Assembly (NCBI RefSeq): GCF_963678635.1
Contig: NC_087064.1
Coordinates: 62,737,548 to 62,801,547 of the forward strand
Length of the DNA stretch: 64,000 nt
Source: Symsagittifera roscoffensis
Taxonomy: Eukaryota > Xenacoelomorpha > Acoela > Convolutidae
Direction of reading: 5' to 3'
Both the position numbers and the translations under genes were made by a program. Of this stretch, positions 22,300 through 33,516 are shown piece after piece. The notes under the pieces were generated by a model. It had not been told where the DNA came from, did no database searches, and saw only the letters and a list, made by a program, of their open reading frames with translations. Position 1 is the stretch's first letter. Each line of letters opens with the position of its first letter.

Positions 22300-23800
22300 T
22301 CAGTCACCGCTTCCAGTCAACAGAAAGGAATGGCCATTTAAGAAAAAACTTAGCAACAGCAAGGTCGAGCGAAGATTCCTGGAGCCAGAGCAGTTCCAGA
22401 AGTTCCCATGGCTAGTCTACTCATCTTCTAAAGCCAGCCTATACTTTAAATATTTGCCGACTTGGATCAAATCCGATCTTCTGGGCGAACAGCATCAGTT
22501 CAAGAGGTCAAATTATGCTGCAACAACTTCGCCCGTCTCCTTGGAACTGGCTTCTAATTGGTCAATCACGAAAATCCAGGTACCATCGGACGTCTTGGTC
22601 CAAAGCAACTGACTACTTGCGACTTCAGCAGCAGCCATCGGCAGCTTTTTGCACAAGACAATTTCGCAGCGAACTGAGAAAAACCGACTGGCTCTTCGAT
22701 CTATTATCAGTACCTTCGTTTTTTGCTGCCCTACTAGGCCTGGCTGTTCGTCGACGGAGCTACCAGCATCAGCAGAAGACATTGATGTCAGCATTGGAAA
22801 CTTCAAAGCGCTTCTTCAACTCCCAGCATCAAGTAAGGATAAAGAACTTGACCGACATCTGGAAACGAGCATACGCAATGCATCATAAAAACTCAGAGAA
22901 CGAGCTGAACAACATTGCTGGAGGGCTCGTTGTGGAACGAATTGTCGGCCGAGCCAAGGAAGCGCGGTACTTCACAATTATTGATGAGACCACTGACGTT
23001 TTCAAGTGATATGCAGAGAGCAGTTTTGTGGAAGCTGATATTGGACAGACTGGCTGAGGTTGGACTTGACTGCGTTTACCTAGTGGGTCAAAGCTACGAT
23101 GGAGCAACAACAATGTCCGGCATCAGAGGAGCTAGGTCTAGTTGAGCTTGAGTACAGACGAAAACACATTAAAACGGTCAGCCGAAGGCTATTATCTACA
23201 AGAACTTTATTTGCCGTTTCTTGACTTCCTTATATCAGATTTGAAGGAGCGACTTGCTGATGCAACCCTAAAAGTGGTGTCTCATTTAACTTCTTCCTGC
23301 ATACACGAACTCAGTTGATGTGAAGGATTATGAACAAATCATAGCCTTTTTTCCGAAATTGTTCCGGACGCAAACTTTGAATCTGAGCTTGAGGCTTGAG
23401 GAAACACATGTTCCGGACGCAAACGGCTCCATCAACTTTCAAAGAAACCTTAGGTCATTGCTCAAAGACACTAATGCCCACGGTGACCGCACTGATGAAA
23501 ATTTTTGCCATCTTGACGTTCACTATCTGCACGGTCGGACGATCTTTTTCTGCGATTAAACTTCTAAATTATACTTAAGATCAACCTTGCGCGAAGACCG
23601 ACTATCATCGCTAGCTCTTTTGTATATCCATAAAAAAGAAATCCTGTCGTATATGAAATCATCAAAAGATTCGGCTTCAAAAACCGACGTACAGTTTTTA
23701 GAAATTGTTCGTAGCGCACGAAAATCGCTGACTCATTACTTTCTGTGTAATTTGTTTATTTATTTTTTTTTAAATTCAATAAAACCGGCCTAAAAACTTA
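22300..23800 (+). pseudogene. Decayed hAT-superfamily (ZMYM1/DUF4371-like) transposase
   Basis: Coding fragments in shifting frames match, in order, the layout of ZMYM1-like hAT proteins. A TTF-type start (RFLEPEQFQKFPWLVYSSSK, near 22365) comes first. The DUF4371 region follows (GNFKALLQL, RHLETSIRNASYK, then ARYFTIIDETTDV near 22790-23005), then LVGQSYDGATTMSG (near 23085). The C-terminal dimerisation region comes last (APSTFKETL, ICTVGRSFSAIKLL, then REDRLSSLALLYIHKKEI, 23430-23640). In active hAT elements the protein cuts and pastes DNA. Several frameshifts, in-frame stops and missing RNase H-fold parts make this copy dead. TIRs and target-site duplications were not identified. Confidence 0.85.
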
Positions 23801-23944
23801 AGCGCACGCCACTGTACAAACGACATCAGCATTGTACGGTTAGCGCTTTGCATTTCGGAATTTTTTTTTTCTATGTCAATTAATGTGTAATATGAGTTAA
23901 ATGAATCGGCTGTTAAAGCGTTCGTCTGTGGAGTTTAGTGCTGG

Positions 23945-24115
23945 TTTAAATTATCAGGGGAAAGTGAATAGAACTTGAATTTTAAAATGCATTTCTATCA
24001 AGTTGGGTTGATTTTAGACTAAAATTGATTCAAGAGTAATCTTGCTCCAACTTTAAGCAGAATTTTTATGGTGCAATTTGTTTTGCCTAATTCTGGATTT
24101 TTAATTTTCAATTTC
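23945..24115 (+). repeat. Diverged single arm related to the 21101-21810 foldback
   Basis: The order GAACTTGAATTTT...TCAAGTTGGGTT...TTTAGACTAAAA...GCAGAATTTTTATGGTGCAATTTGTTTTGCC parallels the left arm at 21120-21245 (AACTTGAATTTT, CAAATTGGGTTAAG, TTAGACAAAAAG, ATATGGTGCTATTTTTTCTCC). Identity is moderate. Confidence 0.55.
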
Positions 24116-24913
24116 TCAGAAACTTCTATTGAATTCTAAAAAGGGGTATCAATTGAAAGACCGCCTACTTCCCTCTATGTATGTATAATCTCTTTTTACT
24201 TGAGCCATTTTACTTGACCCCTCTGTCTTTAGCCTTCGAAAAAGTCTGTGGGATTATTTGAATAATACCCCTCTCAGATCTGAGTTTTCGGTTTCAATGA
24301 ATAGAACGGTTTTGAAAAGCTCCCTGTATGAGCGCCTATGCCCAGATGTTTTACACAAAGTTATGGCCCTCGGAATAGTCAAATTTTTGACCGTTTATTT
24401 GACTTTTTTGAGTTTTCGTGAAAACTAACCTGCTATATTTGAGATTTTTGGTTCAATTCAAAGAACGGGTTGTGGGACGCTCATTTGGTTATGCGACTGC
24501 TCCCAAATTTTTCTGAAACCAAAAGTTATGGCCATCGGAATTGTCAAAATTTTCATTTTTTTTGTTTTTGACCTTTCTCAAGAACTACACTTCCAAATCT
24601 GAGATTCTCAAGAACTACACTTCCAAATCTGCGGCGACTCCTTAGTTTTGTGCAAGAGAAATGTTATTTGTTTGGGAAAATTGATTATTTCCAAAGTTTG
24701 ATACTCTTCTCACTTATTTAAGTAGAGAAACAACAAAGATTTTGGGCATCTCATTTTTTGTGCCGCATCAGTATAGCAAGTTCATTCAATATCAAAGTTT
24801 CTCCCCCAGAGTAAGTGGGGCCCCTAGTTGTTTTTAAATCTAGATATACGAAGTTTTGGTTCACCTTGTTTTTTTAACATTTATTTTTTTTCGATACTTT
24901 TTTTCATGTTCGT
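24116..24913. repeat. Diverged repeat family with the phrase 'TTTTCGAGAAAA' (first cluster)
   Basis: Two to three units near 24285-24650 share 'gagttttcg...caatgaatagaacgg...gcgcctatgcc...aaagttatggcc(a/c)tcgg', about 150-170 bp apart. A direct duplication TCTCAAGAACTACACTTCCAAATCTG occurs twice near 24578-24632 (given as a description of two adjacent 26-bp copies). The family recurs at 27900-29090 and 40380-41480. No gene. Confidence 0.6.
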
Positions 24914-24962
24914 GTTGCATCGCAAGTGATGCGAAGCTCCGCTTCACCTGTGTTAAAACTTT
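24914..24962. mobile_element. SINE 3' tail fragment
   Basis: GATGCGAAGCTCCGCTTCACCTGTGTTAAAA belongs to the tail family (AAGCTTCGCCTCTGTGTAAAA) also seen near 25700, 33310, 51318 and in each 1.4-kb satellite monomer; the quoted string is shown only to define the family by its GATGCGAAGCTCC core. Confidence 0.55.
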
Positions 24963-27899
24963 TACGCTCAACTTTGTGATTTAATGCTCAGGGTCGACTG
25001 ATGATTTTTTAATGTTTGTTTTTTTTTTTCAAATCCATCTGCCATAAGGAAGGCAAGTTACGCTTTCCAATCACAAAACAGCAAATGGCGCGATAAAACC
25101 TTTAGTTTTGAAAGTGGATTTTTAGTTTTATCAGCAGATCCTATTTATCCAGTTTTATCCAAAGGGGTTTGTTTTATCGAAAGATTTCAATCATTGAAGG
25201 CTCTTGAATATCAAAGACTTTGAAAATGCTTTAAAAATAAATAGTCGTCATCCGTTTTGTCGATTGTATTGACACTTTTGAAACTGCATGTTAGCTATAC
25301 TTTTACGCTGGCAATTGTGTTCCTGCTATTTTATCATCAAAATGAAATTACTTCTGTTTACAAAAAAAATGGTAGATGTTTCGACATTCTCTATGTACTA
25401 GCTTTCTAATTGTTTCTCTCCGCTTATGATGGATGTATCGTTAGTAGTTTTGACAGTAAATTTTACTTTTTAGATTTCTCAGCGTATCAGAAAATTTAGC
25501 TTTTCACCCATTTTTTTTCTTATTGGTTTAGTGTTATGAAATCATAAAAGATTCTTGAAATTGAAAGAGCTTTTAATATCGTGATTTATTTTATTTTCTT
25601 TTAAAATTGAAAACTCTTCAAAGAATTCTTTTTTATTTCGGTTTTCTCCTTGACTATTTTTCGAGTTTTTGGTAGCTATGATCTCAATTTACATTCGCCA
25701 TGTGCAGCTTCGCCTCTGTGTTAATTTTTTATACAAAAATTTAGTTCATCTTCCGATAAATAATATTGATAGTTCATTTTTCTATTTTGTAATTTGAATT
25801 CTTATTTTTAATTTCATGTGAGAATTAATTTGTTTGACTTCCCATTGGAATAAAAAAATCAGTTGTTCAGATGTCGAAATGGGTTAGTTTTATCTTCAAA
25901 AAATAACCGTCAAATGTATTGAAATCAATTTAATCGTTGAAATTATGCTTATTTTGATTTTTTGTGATTAAATTGCAACTTTTCAACTATTGGCGAGTCC
26001 CTCAGATTGCGGGTCCATCAACACATTACGTGTGTGTTAATCGAACCACGGTTTTTGCTGAAATTGTTATTTCGCGTTATTAGGTTTGTTTTATATCGGC
26101 ATAGTTGCTTCATATTGTGTCGTTTCAGCGAAAAAGTGCTTAAGCATGTGTTGTTCGGGAACTTTTTTCCTGTTGATAACTTGGTTCACAAAATGGTCAA
26201 AATGAGAAATGGTAAATGTAGGTTCAGTTCATAATGAATTCAAATTTTTTTCCGTCTCCGGCACGCGTGGGACGGCAAAGGTCTTGGGTTCGAATTTGAC
26301 AGAACCTACTTTTTTTCAAACGGGAAATATTCTGTTTCAAAAAGAAGAAAATAATTGGCTTGTTTTGTCGGCTTAGCTGCCACATCGATGAATTGTTTTT
26401 CTTTTGCTGTACGCAAGTTACTTTGTATTTGTGCTTCTAGCGTTTTGATTGAATTCATCTGCTTGATATTATTAACCTTGCCTTTACATATTTTTTTGTA
26501 TATTTTCATTTTCTGAATGGTTTCGGCTGATATTTTATCGGCTTAGTGGCCTAATTTTGAGTCATTTCAAGAAAAGTAATTTTCATGCTCACCTGGATTA
26601 CATAAAAATTTCAGATATAAATTGATTTTTTGTCGGTTTTATGATTTTGTCCCAATCATTGTCGGCTTACTGGCCGGGTGCTTTGTTTCTGTAGTTTTCA
26701 AGATAGATTTCCAAGTATTTTTTCGTAATTTTAAAGTGGGTTAATGAAGCTCATGGTTTCCATGCATTTATACTCCAAAGCTTTGTTAGAAAATAAATTT
26801 TCTTTTGAAATTTGATTTCTAAAAGAAATGTGCTATATTTTTTCAGTTTTTTTATGCAAGTTATCTGATTTGTTTTTCTATCTAACAGTGCGTAGAAATC
26901 GTGTTAAACTTGATTTATTGGCGTACGTTAGGTTTGAGGAATTTTATTTGAAACTGGTTCAAGTTTATGGCATGGCGTATTGTCTTCCAACAAATTCATA
27001 AATCCAACAATTGTTTTTTGAAGTGTCGACTTGTCTACGAAGATACGTAGCGATTGTCACCCGAAATTAGAGAGTGTGGTTTTTTCTGGCTGAATTTTCG
27101 AAAAAAAAGTAAATAAATTTTTGTGTTTTTTTATTTCCTTTACTGGCATTGTTGTCTTTTTTGTTGTTGTCTTTTTTGTTGTGATCTAGCTCTCCTCACG
27201 TTGCGCATTAAGTTCATGTTTGATCTAATTGTTATTTTCATAAGTTTCCAATGTTTTTTTTCTTGATTTTCTGCTAGATTTTTCGTGGAGTTGAAATTTT
27301 AGCTTTCTTTTTTATAGTTTTTTCCAATGATTTTCTTTCATTTTGATATTAGTTGATAGCTAATGCTCCTGTTGATGTTTATAGCCAATTGATTTGCTAA
27401 TTTTTAGGTTTCTGTAGGTTTTTTGGGTTCAATTTTCAAATAATGTTTTTGAGTACATTTAAGAACTTTCGAATTTCGATTTTTTGTGTTTCCATCAAAT
27501 TGTTATGGGAAAAAATGAACAGAGTTGTAGCTCTAATCCTGCTTAGTTTTTAGGTAATTGGTTTTCCTAAGTTTTTTGAGAGCAAGTGTCTTGTAATCAG
27601 GAACTAGATTTTCTAACACATTTTAAAGAAATTGTGAAGTTGAATCTTAGTGAACCTCAGCATTTTTGAGACTGCTTGCCACTTAGCACAGAGATAACGC
27701 GGTTGCCTTTGTCCCTTGGGAAAAATTGAACTATCGGACTTTCGTTTGTCTGCTTTTATTTTAACTGCTTAGTTGCTACATCGGGGATATTCATGGTGCT
27801 GTCAGCAGTTTTTATCGTAGATGCGAGTGTTTTGATTCACTTCTGTAATATGTAAAATTATTGGCCTTGACGTTTTCCTCTTCGTTTTTTTTGCTAAAA
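24963..27899. other. Long AT-rich noncoding stretch with SINE and dispersed-repeat pieces
   Basis: No gene is supported. It holds a dispersed repeat near 25040-25170 (GGAAGGCAAGTTACGCTTTCC...CAAATGGCGC...GTTTTATC) that recurs at 30128-30290 and 41690. It also holds a SINE tail near 25697-25725 (GTGCAGCTTCGCCTCTGTG), a tRNA-like head near 26245-26312 (TTGGGTTCGAATTTG B-box), and recurrent TCGGCTTAG(T)GGCC phrases (26365, 26537, 26662). Confidence 0.5.
26245..26312 (+). mobile_element. tRNA-like SINE head fragment
   Basis: GTCTCCGGCACGCGTGGGAC...TTGGGTTCGAATTTGACAGAACC has a good pol III B-box (GGTTCGAATTT) and poly-T after it. It does not fold as a full tRNA, so it is a SINE-type relic. Confidence 0.5.
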
Positions 27900-29090
27900 A
27901 CGCTGATAAATTCTCGGCTGGGTAGTTATCGAAAAAAAGTAAAAAGGTTTCAAAAAAGAACAGGAAATCAAAACATTGACGTATCTGAGGGCTCTTAAAT
28001 TTTTAAAAGAAAATTTGGATGTTGAACAGGGAAGTTTTTCAGGACATTTTTTTCGATTGAACCTTAAATTTTGCCTTAAGCAGGGTATTTTTTGAGAAAA
28101 GTCTATAATTTGAAAAAATGGTCAAAACGGACTTTTATGAGGGTCTTAACTTGAATTTCGTGTAACAAAATTTGTCCATAGCTGGTTATGCAGGAGACCT
28201 TCTTACAACTCGTCTTTTCGATTGAATTCAAAGTCTCAGATTTGGTTGGGTAGTTTTCGAGAAAAGTCAAGTTTCAAAAAACGGGTCAACAAATCGAAAC
28301 CTTGACTTTTCCGAGGGTAATAACTTTTTGTGTAAACTTTTTTTAGCCGTTTCTGCTGATGCAGGAGAGCTTCTCACTGCCTTTTTTTGGATTGAACCCA
28401 ATATCTCAGATTCAGGAGGGTAGTTTCCGAGGAAAGTCAAATAATTTGAAAAAATGATCAAAAAATCATAAACTTGACTTTTCCGAGGACCGTAACTTTT
28501 TGTGGAAAATGGGGGACTTACAGGAAAGCTTCTGAGCAACCATTTTTTTAAATGAAGACAAAATCTCGGGTTCAGGTGGTAGTTTTCGAGGAAAGTCAAA
28601 AATTTTCAAAAAACGATCAAAACATTTAAAAAAAAGATTTTCGAGCGCCATATGCGGAAAAAAATTGGGCTCAACCGATTATGCAAGGCAGCTTCTTAAA
28701 CTCGATTTTACGATTTATTTCCAAATCTTAGATTTGAGAGGGTAGTTTTCGAGAAAAGTCAATAACTTCTCGTGTAAGTAAATTTGGTCCTAGCCCTTTT
28801 TCTTGGGGATCTTCTCACAACCTTTCTTTTCCATTGAACCCAAAATTTCAGATTCGAGGGGGTAGTTTTTGAGAAAAATCAAAAAGTTTCAAAAAACCGA
28901 AAATTTGCATTTTCTGAGTGCTATGAATTTGTGTATAAAAAATTTGGGCGTAGCCGATAATATAGGGGAGCTTCGCACATCCACCTCTTTCGAACGGAAT
29001 CAAGATCTCAGATTTGGCAATGTAGTTTTCGAAAAAAGAAGTAAAAAAATCAAAAAGATGGATCAAAAATTTCGCCCCACACACATTTTC
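27900..29090. repeat. Diverged tandem repeat of about 165 bp (about seven units)
   Basis: The phrase GGGTAGTTTTCGAGAAAAGTCAA recurs with variants near 27920, 28090, 28247, 28421, 28577, 28740, 28859 and 29022. Each copy is followed by a 'TTTC(C/T)GAGGG..T(A)ACTTTTTGTGTA' block and a 'GCAGGAGAGCTTCTCA' block. Mean spacing is about 160 bp with strong divergence. ORFs here are shadows of the repeat. Confidence 0.8.
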
Positions 29091-29388
29091 GAAGGCTGTA
29101 GAAAGAGGATAGGTTAAAAGAGATTAAAAGATTATTCAGGCACACAGGGGAGTGGGCGGTCTTTTCAGTGGTACCACTTTTTCGAAAATCAGCAACGCGA
29201 AAATCAGAAACGCTAAAATTTAAACGCATAATAAATTTACGTTCAGTTCAGGTAATTAATTCAAGTTCAGTTCAATTCATCATGAACTTAAAGGTTCATC
29301 TAGGGCTCGAAAAATTTAGGTGTTTTTGGACTCAAAAATCAGGATTATAAGGATGCTGTTTTTCGAAGTATTATTTTTTAAATTGCAG

Positions 29389-29885
29389 ATGCAATGTTGA
29401 TGAAAGTGAGCAGTCGTAATTTCGATCACCGTTTGACTCGACTGCTACTTGACAATTTGAACAAAATAGACTTGCATTTCACGAGGACAACTATCAGTTA
29501 TATCTCGATTGTTGGCAGACGATATGATCCCAGGCATGGACCCTCGATCTACAAAAATAAAGACGAAGACAACACACGCCTGGAGGGATCTGATTTTAAG
29601 AAGCACTACAGGGAAAAGGATGATGTTGAAGTGAAATTCACAGACCGCAGAATTGACAGGCTCAAAAATCCTACCAGGTAGCTATGGAACCCGCAGTTGA
29701 AAAGAGATTTATTTCGGATTTTTAAGCGAGACTGGTACCTAACGTCGCTCGCACATTTCACCCCTTTCGACTTGAAAGGCTTATTCTACCAATCACATGG
29801 CTTGTATTTAAGCTTTGCGCCGATGATGGCCAGACATTTTCAGAAAAAGTTCGTGTCGCTGGACTGGTACTCACGGAACACATAG
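29389..29885 (+). pseudogene. Unidentified coding-like exon with one in-frame stop
   Basis: After a plausible acceptor (tttttaaattgcag, ending 29388), one frame stays open to 29885 except for a TAG at 29679-29681. The translation is compositionally protein-like and unlike the low-complexity ORFs around it: VSSRNFDHRLTRLLLDN, then GRRYDPRHGPSIYKNKDED, then (after the stop) FKRDWYLTSLAHFTPFDLKG and SHGLYLSFAPMMARH. I do not recognise the family. It could be a gene fragment or pseudogene, or two exons separated differently. It lies upstream of mL64, but I cannot link it to that protein. Confidence 0.45.
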
Positions 29886-31623
29886 TAGCCCGAATTCATT
29901 TATTATCTGGAGTGATGTGTGAGGGGCAAAAAATTTTATTAGGGTGAAATTTATGACTACAATTAAGCGGTGATCAGATTAATTTCGATTTTTTCTGCAA
30001 TGATTTGTGAAGTGAAGTAGCGCTCAATTAAATGTCATTAAACGAAGTTTTCAGGAAAGTCCTACAAATTTGATCGCGCTCTAAGTAATTTTTCGCGTCG
30101 TGAAATTTTAATTCCAATTCATTTGTAAATAGAAGGCAAATTAGGCTTTCAAATAACAGAATTGCAAATGGCGCAAAAACCGTGACTGACGCTTCGTTTC
30201 AAAAGTAGATTTTACTTTTTTAAAGTTGACCATTCATTCAGTTTGCTTGAATTGGGTTAGTTTTATCAAAATCGATAGTCTCAAAATAGGAAAAAGATTT
30301 TTCACAAATGGTTCCATTATATTCTAACCTGTCCAATTCCACCCTATGCCACTCTACCCTGGATTACTATGCCCTTTGTTTCAATCTAACGAATGCTATC
30401 ACGCAATTCTATTATATAATTAAATAAATTAAAATCTTCCCTACCTCCATGAAGGATCCGACTCAATCAATCACAAGGTTAATCAAGGTATAATGATTTT
30501 CTTGATTTCAAACATGACAGAGTATTTGGTGCATGTGACTAAAAAACCATAGCAACGTAAAATTTGCTGTTTCAAAATAGGGGGAGGGGAGTAAGGAAAA
30601 AAATAAATATTTTATTTTGGGTCTCACATTTCTCATAAAATCAGCGCTCTGAGACGTCGGGAACCGAGGAAGTGTTTGTTTTCCTGAGAAAGTTAAACTT
30701 CTGAAAAATCTATTCTGCAAAGTTTATTTTAAGAATGGTTCAATTGGGCTAGAGAATAGTTACTATTGAGTGTTTGCTTAATCTATGTACAATGTTTATG
30801 ATTTTTTTTGTTTAGTTTGGATTTTTTATTTGATTAGAGTTGCTGATTATTCTCGCCATGGCCTTGAGAAAAATTTGATCCAGACCATCGAGATTTACTT
30901 GCTCGAGAAATTTGTATATGAAAGGATGGCTCCCTCAAAACAAAGCAGTGACACCAATTTTCAATAATTGTAAAGAAGTTGTACAGCAATGGAATTAAAA
31001 GCTCGCGACTCCACTTGATAGTTTCCTAAGAAACAGAAAGAAGCTTTTTTCAGCTTTTCACTAATAGTATCGTCAGATCAAAACGGTCAGCGACTTTTAA
31101 TTTTTTTTCGATCTTATGGGCAAATGCGAGCGCTTTAACCTTATCAACAGTAATAAAGTTTGTTGCCGGAATACCAAGCGACAAGAGTTTCAGTGCCAAG
31201 AAACTCCAAGAGTTTCAGTGCTAAGTGTGGCGCGTGGTATAAGCGCATCAGTCCAACTTCTATGATGTGACCGTTGAATGTTTTAATGAATCATGCAACT
31301 TTTCAGCTGGGCTGTGGGTTGGTAGGCCGAGAAAGATTTGAGCGCTACCCGTTTGAAGTCATCATTAAAACGTATGGCTCGAATTTATGAGATTGTTCTG
31401 ACGAACCGTGTTTTGGGGAGCAGAGTATAGACGGAGCGTTGTTAGAAACCATCTATCTGTATATGGACTTAATAGATTTGGTTAAACTACACTGGCCTGA
31501 TTTTAGTTTTTTTTGCTGAAGTAAATAATTCACATTTCGAAGAGCAAATGGCTAGTTTTATCGATGTTTTCCCCATGGGGTAAAATTTAAAGCAAAATTA
31601 CGATTATGTTGTGTTAATTTAAG
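29886..31623. other. Noncoding region, including a dispersed repeat and probably mL64 intron sequence
   Basis: No exon could be assigned. A dispersed repeat at 30128-30290 (GAAGGCAAATTAGGCTTTC...GCAAATGGCGCAAAAACC...GTTTTATC) matches 25040-25170. A small duplication (AAGAGTTTCAGTGC(C/T)AAG) occurs at 31193-31226. The missing 5' exon(s) of mL64 are expected here or further left. Confidence 0.4.
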
Positions 31624-32770
31624 CGCGGACAAGTATCATTTCCACTACTTCCAGTCGAGGAGGTTTGCGAGGAGCGTGTTTGCGAAGCACGGAATGGCCA
31701 GTGGAGTGAATCCCTCAATCTGTTTCCCTGACAAGCAAGAGATGAACCAGCTGAAGCAATTGCTCGATGTGAGTTTTTAATTTTTTTAGGTGAATGAAAT
31801 CATAGCTGGCTTTTTTCAATATTTTTTGGGGTCTCCCCAGCCCCTCACAAAGTCGACCCTGGCCATGCAAAAGGGCCCTCTCTTACTATTTTGCAACCAG
31901 CATTTTTGGTGGACATATCCAAGAACTTCTTCGAAGGCGCTTTGGGCACCAATATGACTAATTTTTACATGAAAGCGCGCGAAAAGGGTAAAAATCAGGC
32001 TAAAAAACCGTTTGCTATGAAACAGTCCAAAAAGGCTCAAAAACAACAATTTTTTCGGTTTCTCTTGATTTTTTATACACTTTTCCAGCCTTATATTGGC
32101 TTTGTTAATTACTCCGAATTTTTTGTGTATTCGTGCATATATCAAAAAACCGTTAATATCAAGAGCCTGTTGCTAATATATCAAGACTTAGAGTGCTGAT
32201 TAATCAGAAAACTATATGACAAAAAATTTCATTATGGTGATAGTATTCGAGTAATCTTTCAAAAGACGACATCTTTTTTTCTAGCAAGAAAGGCCCATCA
32301 GTGAAATGCTGGCAGAAATCAAAGCGGAAAAAGAAGAGTTTCAAAAGCAAAACAACGAACGCGAGGAAAAGATCCAGTCTACATTAGCCAAGATGCCAGA
32401 AATGGTGAGAGACTGGATGGAAACGAAGGCACAAGAAAAGAGAAGAGAGGTGCAAATAAAAGAGAAAAAGGCTCAATATTTAGCGAGGATTAGACAATTA
32501 CAAGGAACTGGCGGGTCCCCTAGTGTTACGGATCAAGGAGCTATTTTGTCTGTACTTGTTGAGGAGGATTTGCAAAGGGAAAAGGGAATTGACCCTGAAA
32601 AGAAACAGAAACATAAATTGGCGAAGAAACTAGCGGCTAAAAGTAAAACAAAATCAGAGAGCACAAAAGGAAGTGTAAGTGCAGATACGACCGACGCGAG
32701 CTCAACTGAGGTCGCTAGTGATTTAGAAGAAAAGATAAACGAATCAAATACGAAATCTGAAACAGCCTAA
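31624..32770 (+). CDS. GADD45GIP1: Mitochondrial ribosomal protein mL64 (GADD45GIP1/CRIF1-like), last two exons
   Basis: Exon at 31624-31768 (acceptor ...taatttaag; donor GAT|gtgagt) encodes KYHFHYFQSRRF...HGMASGVNPSICFPDKQEM. The final exon at 32285-32770 (acceptor ttttttctag) continues in phase: QERPISEMLAEI, a long charged helix, then KMPEMVRDWMETK and ending in a Lys/Ser-rich tail. The segment order (Lys/Arg-rich start, 'G.ASGV.P....P' motif, 'REEKI...L.KMPEM...W' helix, Lys-rich tail) is that of mL64/CRIF1. That protein is a large mitoribosomal subunit component near the exit tunnel, needed for insertion of oxidative-phosphorylation subunits. The intron is 31769-32284. The 5' exon(s) with start and targeting sequence were not found. 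An alternative acceptor for the first exon is at 31633. Confidence 0.82.
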
Positions 32771-33516
32771 ATGGTCAATTAATTTTGCTCGAATTCTAGT
32801 TTTGACGATGTCATGTTGTATTTCTAATTGCGGAAAAAATAATAACGCTTGCGATTAATAAGGTTTATAAAACAAAACCTGTATCCAGACTTTTTTCGGG
32901 TTGAATAGTTTAACAGAATCACTTAAATCATTTTACCCTTGGTTCATATGAAATCAAACGTCAGAAGTTAATTCGCGCTTCTGGCGAAGAGCTAAGGCAC
33001 TTGCCTATAAAGACAAAAGTCATTAGTTCTAATCCGACAGAGACCCGCTTTTTTGTTAGCGGAAAATTGTCCGCGAGTCAAAAATTATTTGTCGGGCTTC
33101 TGTTTGTCAGCTAATTTTTTTTGGACTTTTGTGTCTGTTAATTTTTGTCGGCTTAGGTCCCGCCGAAAGTTCGACTTCTTGTCATCCTTTTGAAAGTTTT
33201 TTGTAAAATTTCTACTTTCTGAAGATAATTTTGCTGCAGGAATTTTCTACCTTTGCAATTTCTATAAAAATTTTTAAATAGTATTTTTATATGATGGTAA
33301 TCATGGTCATTCATTGTTGTATCGCAAGTGATGCGAAGCTCCCTTTTGCCTCTGTGTAGAAAAATGCAGCTGGCTAGTTTTTCTTCGAAAGCAATCTTAT
33401 TTGCAGTACGTGGAAGAAAATAAACGAGAGGTGGAACAAAATAAGACTTCATTTATTTTGAATCTTTTCAGATGGAAAATGAACTGATCTAAAACTGTTG
33501 GTCTTCAAATTCAACT
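32771..33516. other. mL64-BCKDHA intergenic region, mostly a SINE
   Basis: It contains the SINE at about 32960-33372 and the BCKDHA 5' flank. No AATAAA is seen close after the mL64 stop and no clear TATA box lies upstream of BCKDHA. Confidence 0.5.
32960..33372 (+). mobile_element. tRNA-derived SINE (about 400 bp)
   Basis: The tRNA-like head (about 32984-33045) has an A-box-like GAGCTAAGGC and a B-box-like AGTTCTAATCCGAC. A T-rich body with GTCGGCTTAGG follows. The tail (33308-33365) has GTGATGCGAAGCTCC and TGCCTCTGTGTAGAAAA, which matches the tails at 24914 and 25700 and in the 1.4-kb satellite. Confidence 0.65.

Noticed and set aside
31816-32199. ORFs of about 100 aa on both strands inside the mL64 intron
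   Set aside because: Low-complexity Lys/Phe-rich frames with no family signal; they lie between well-defined splice sites.
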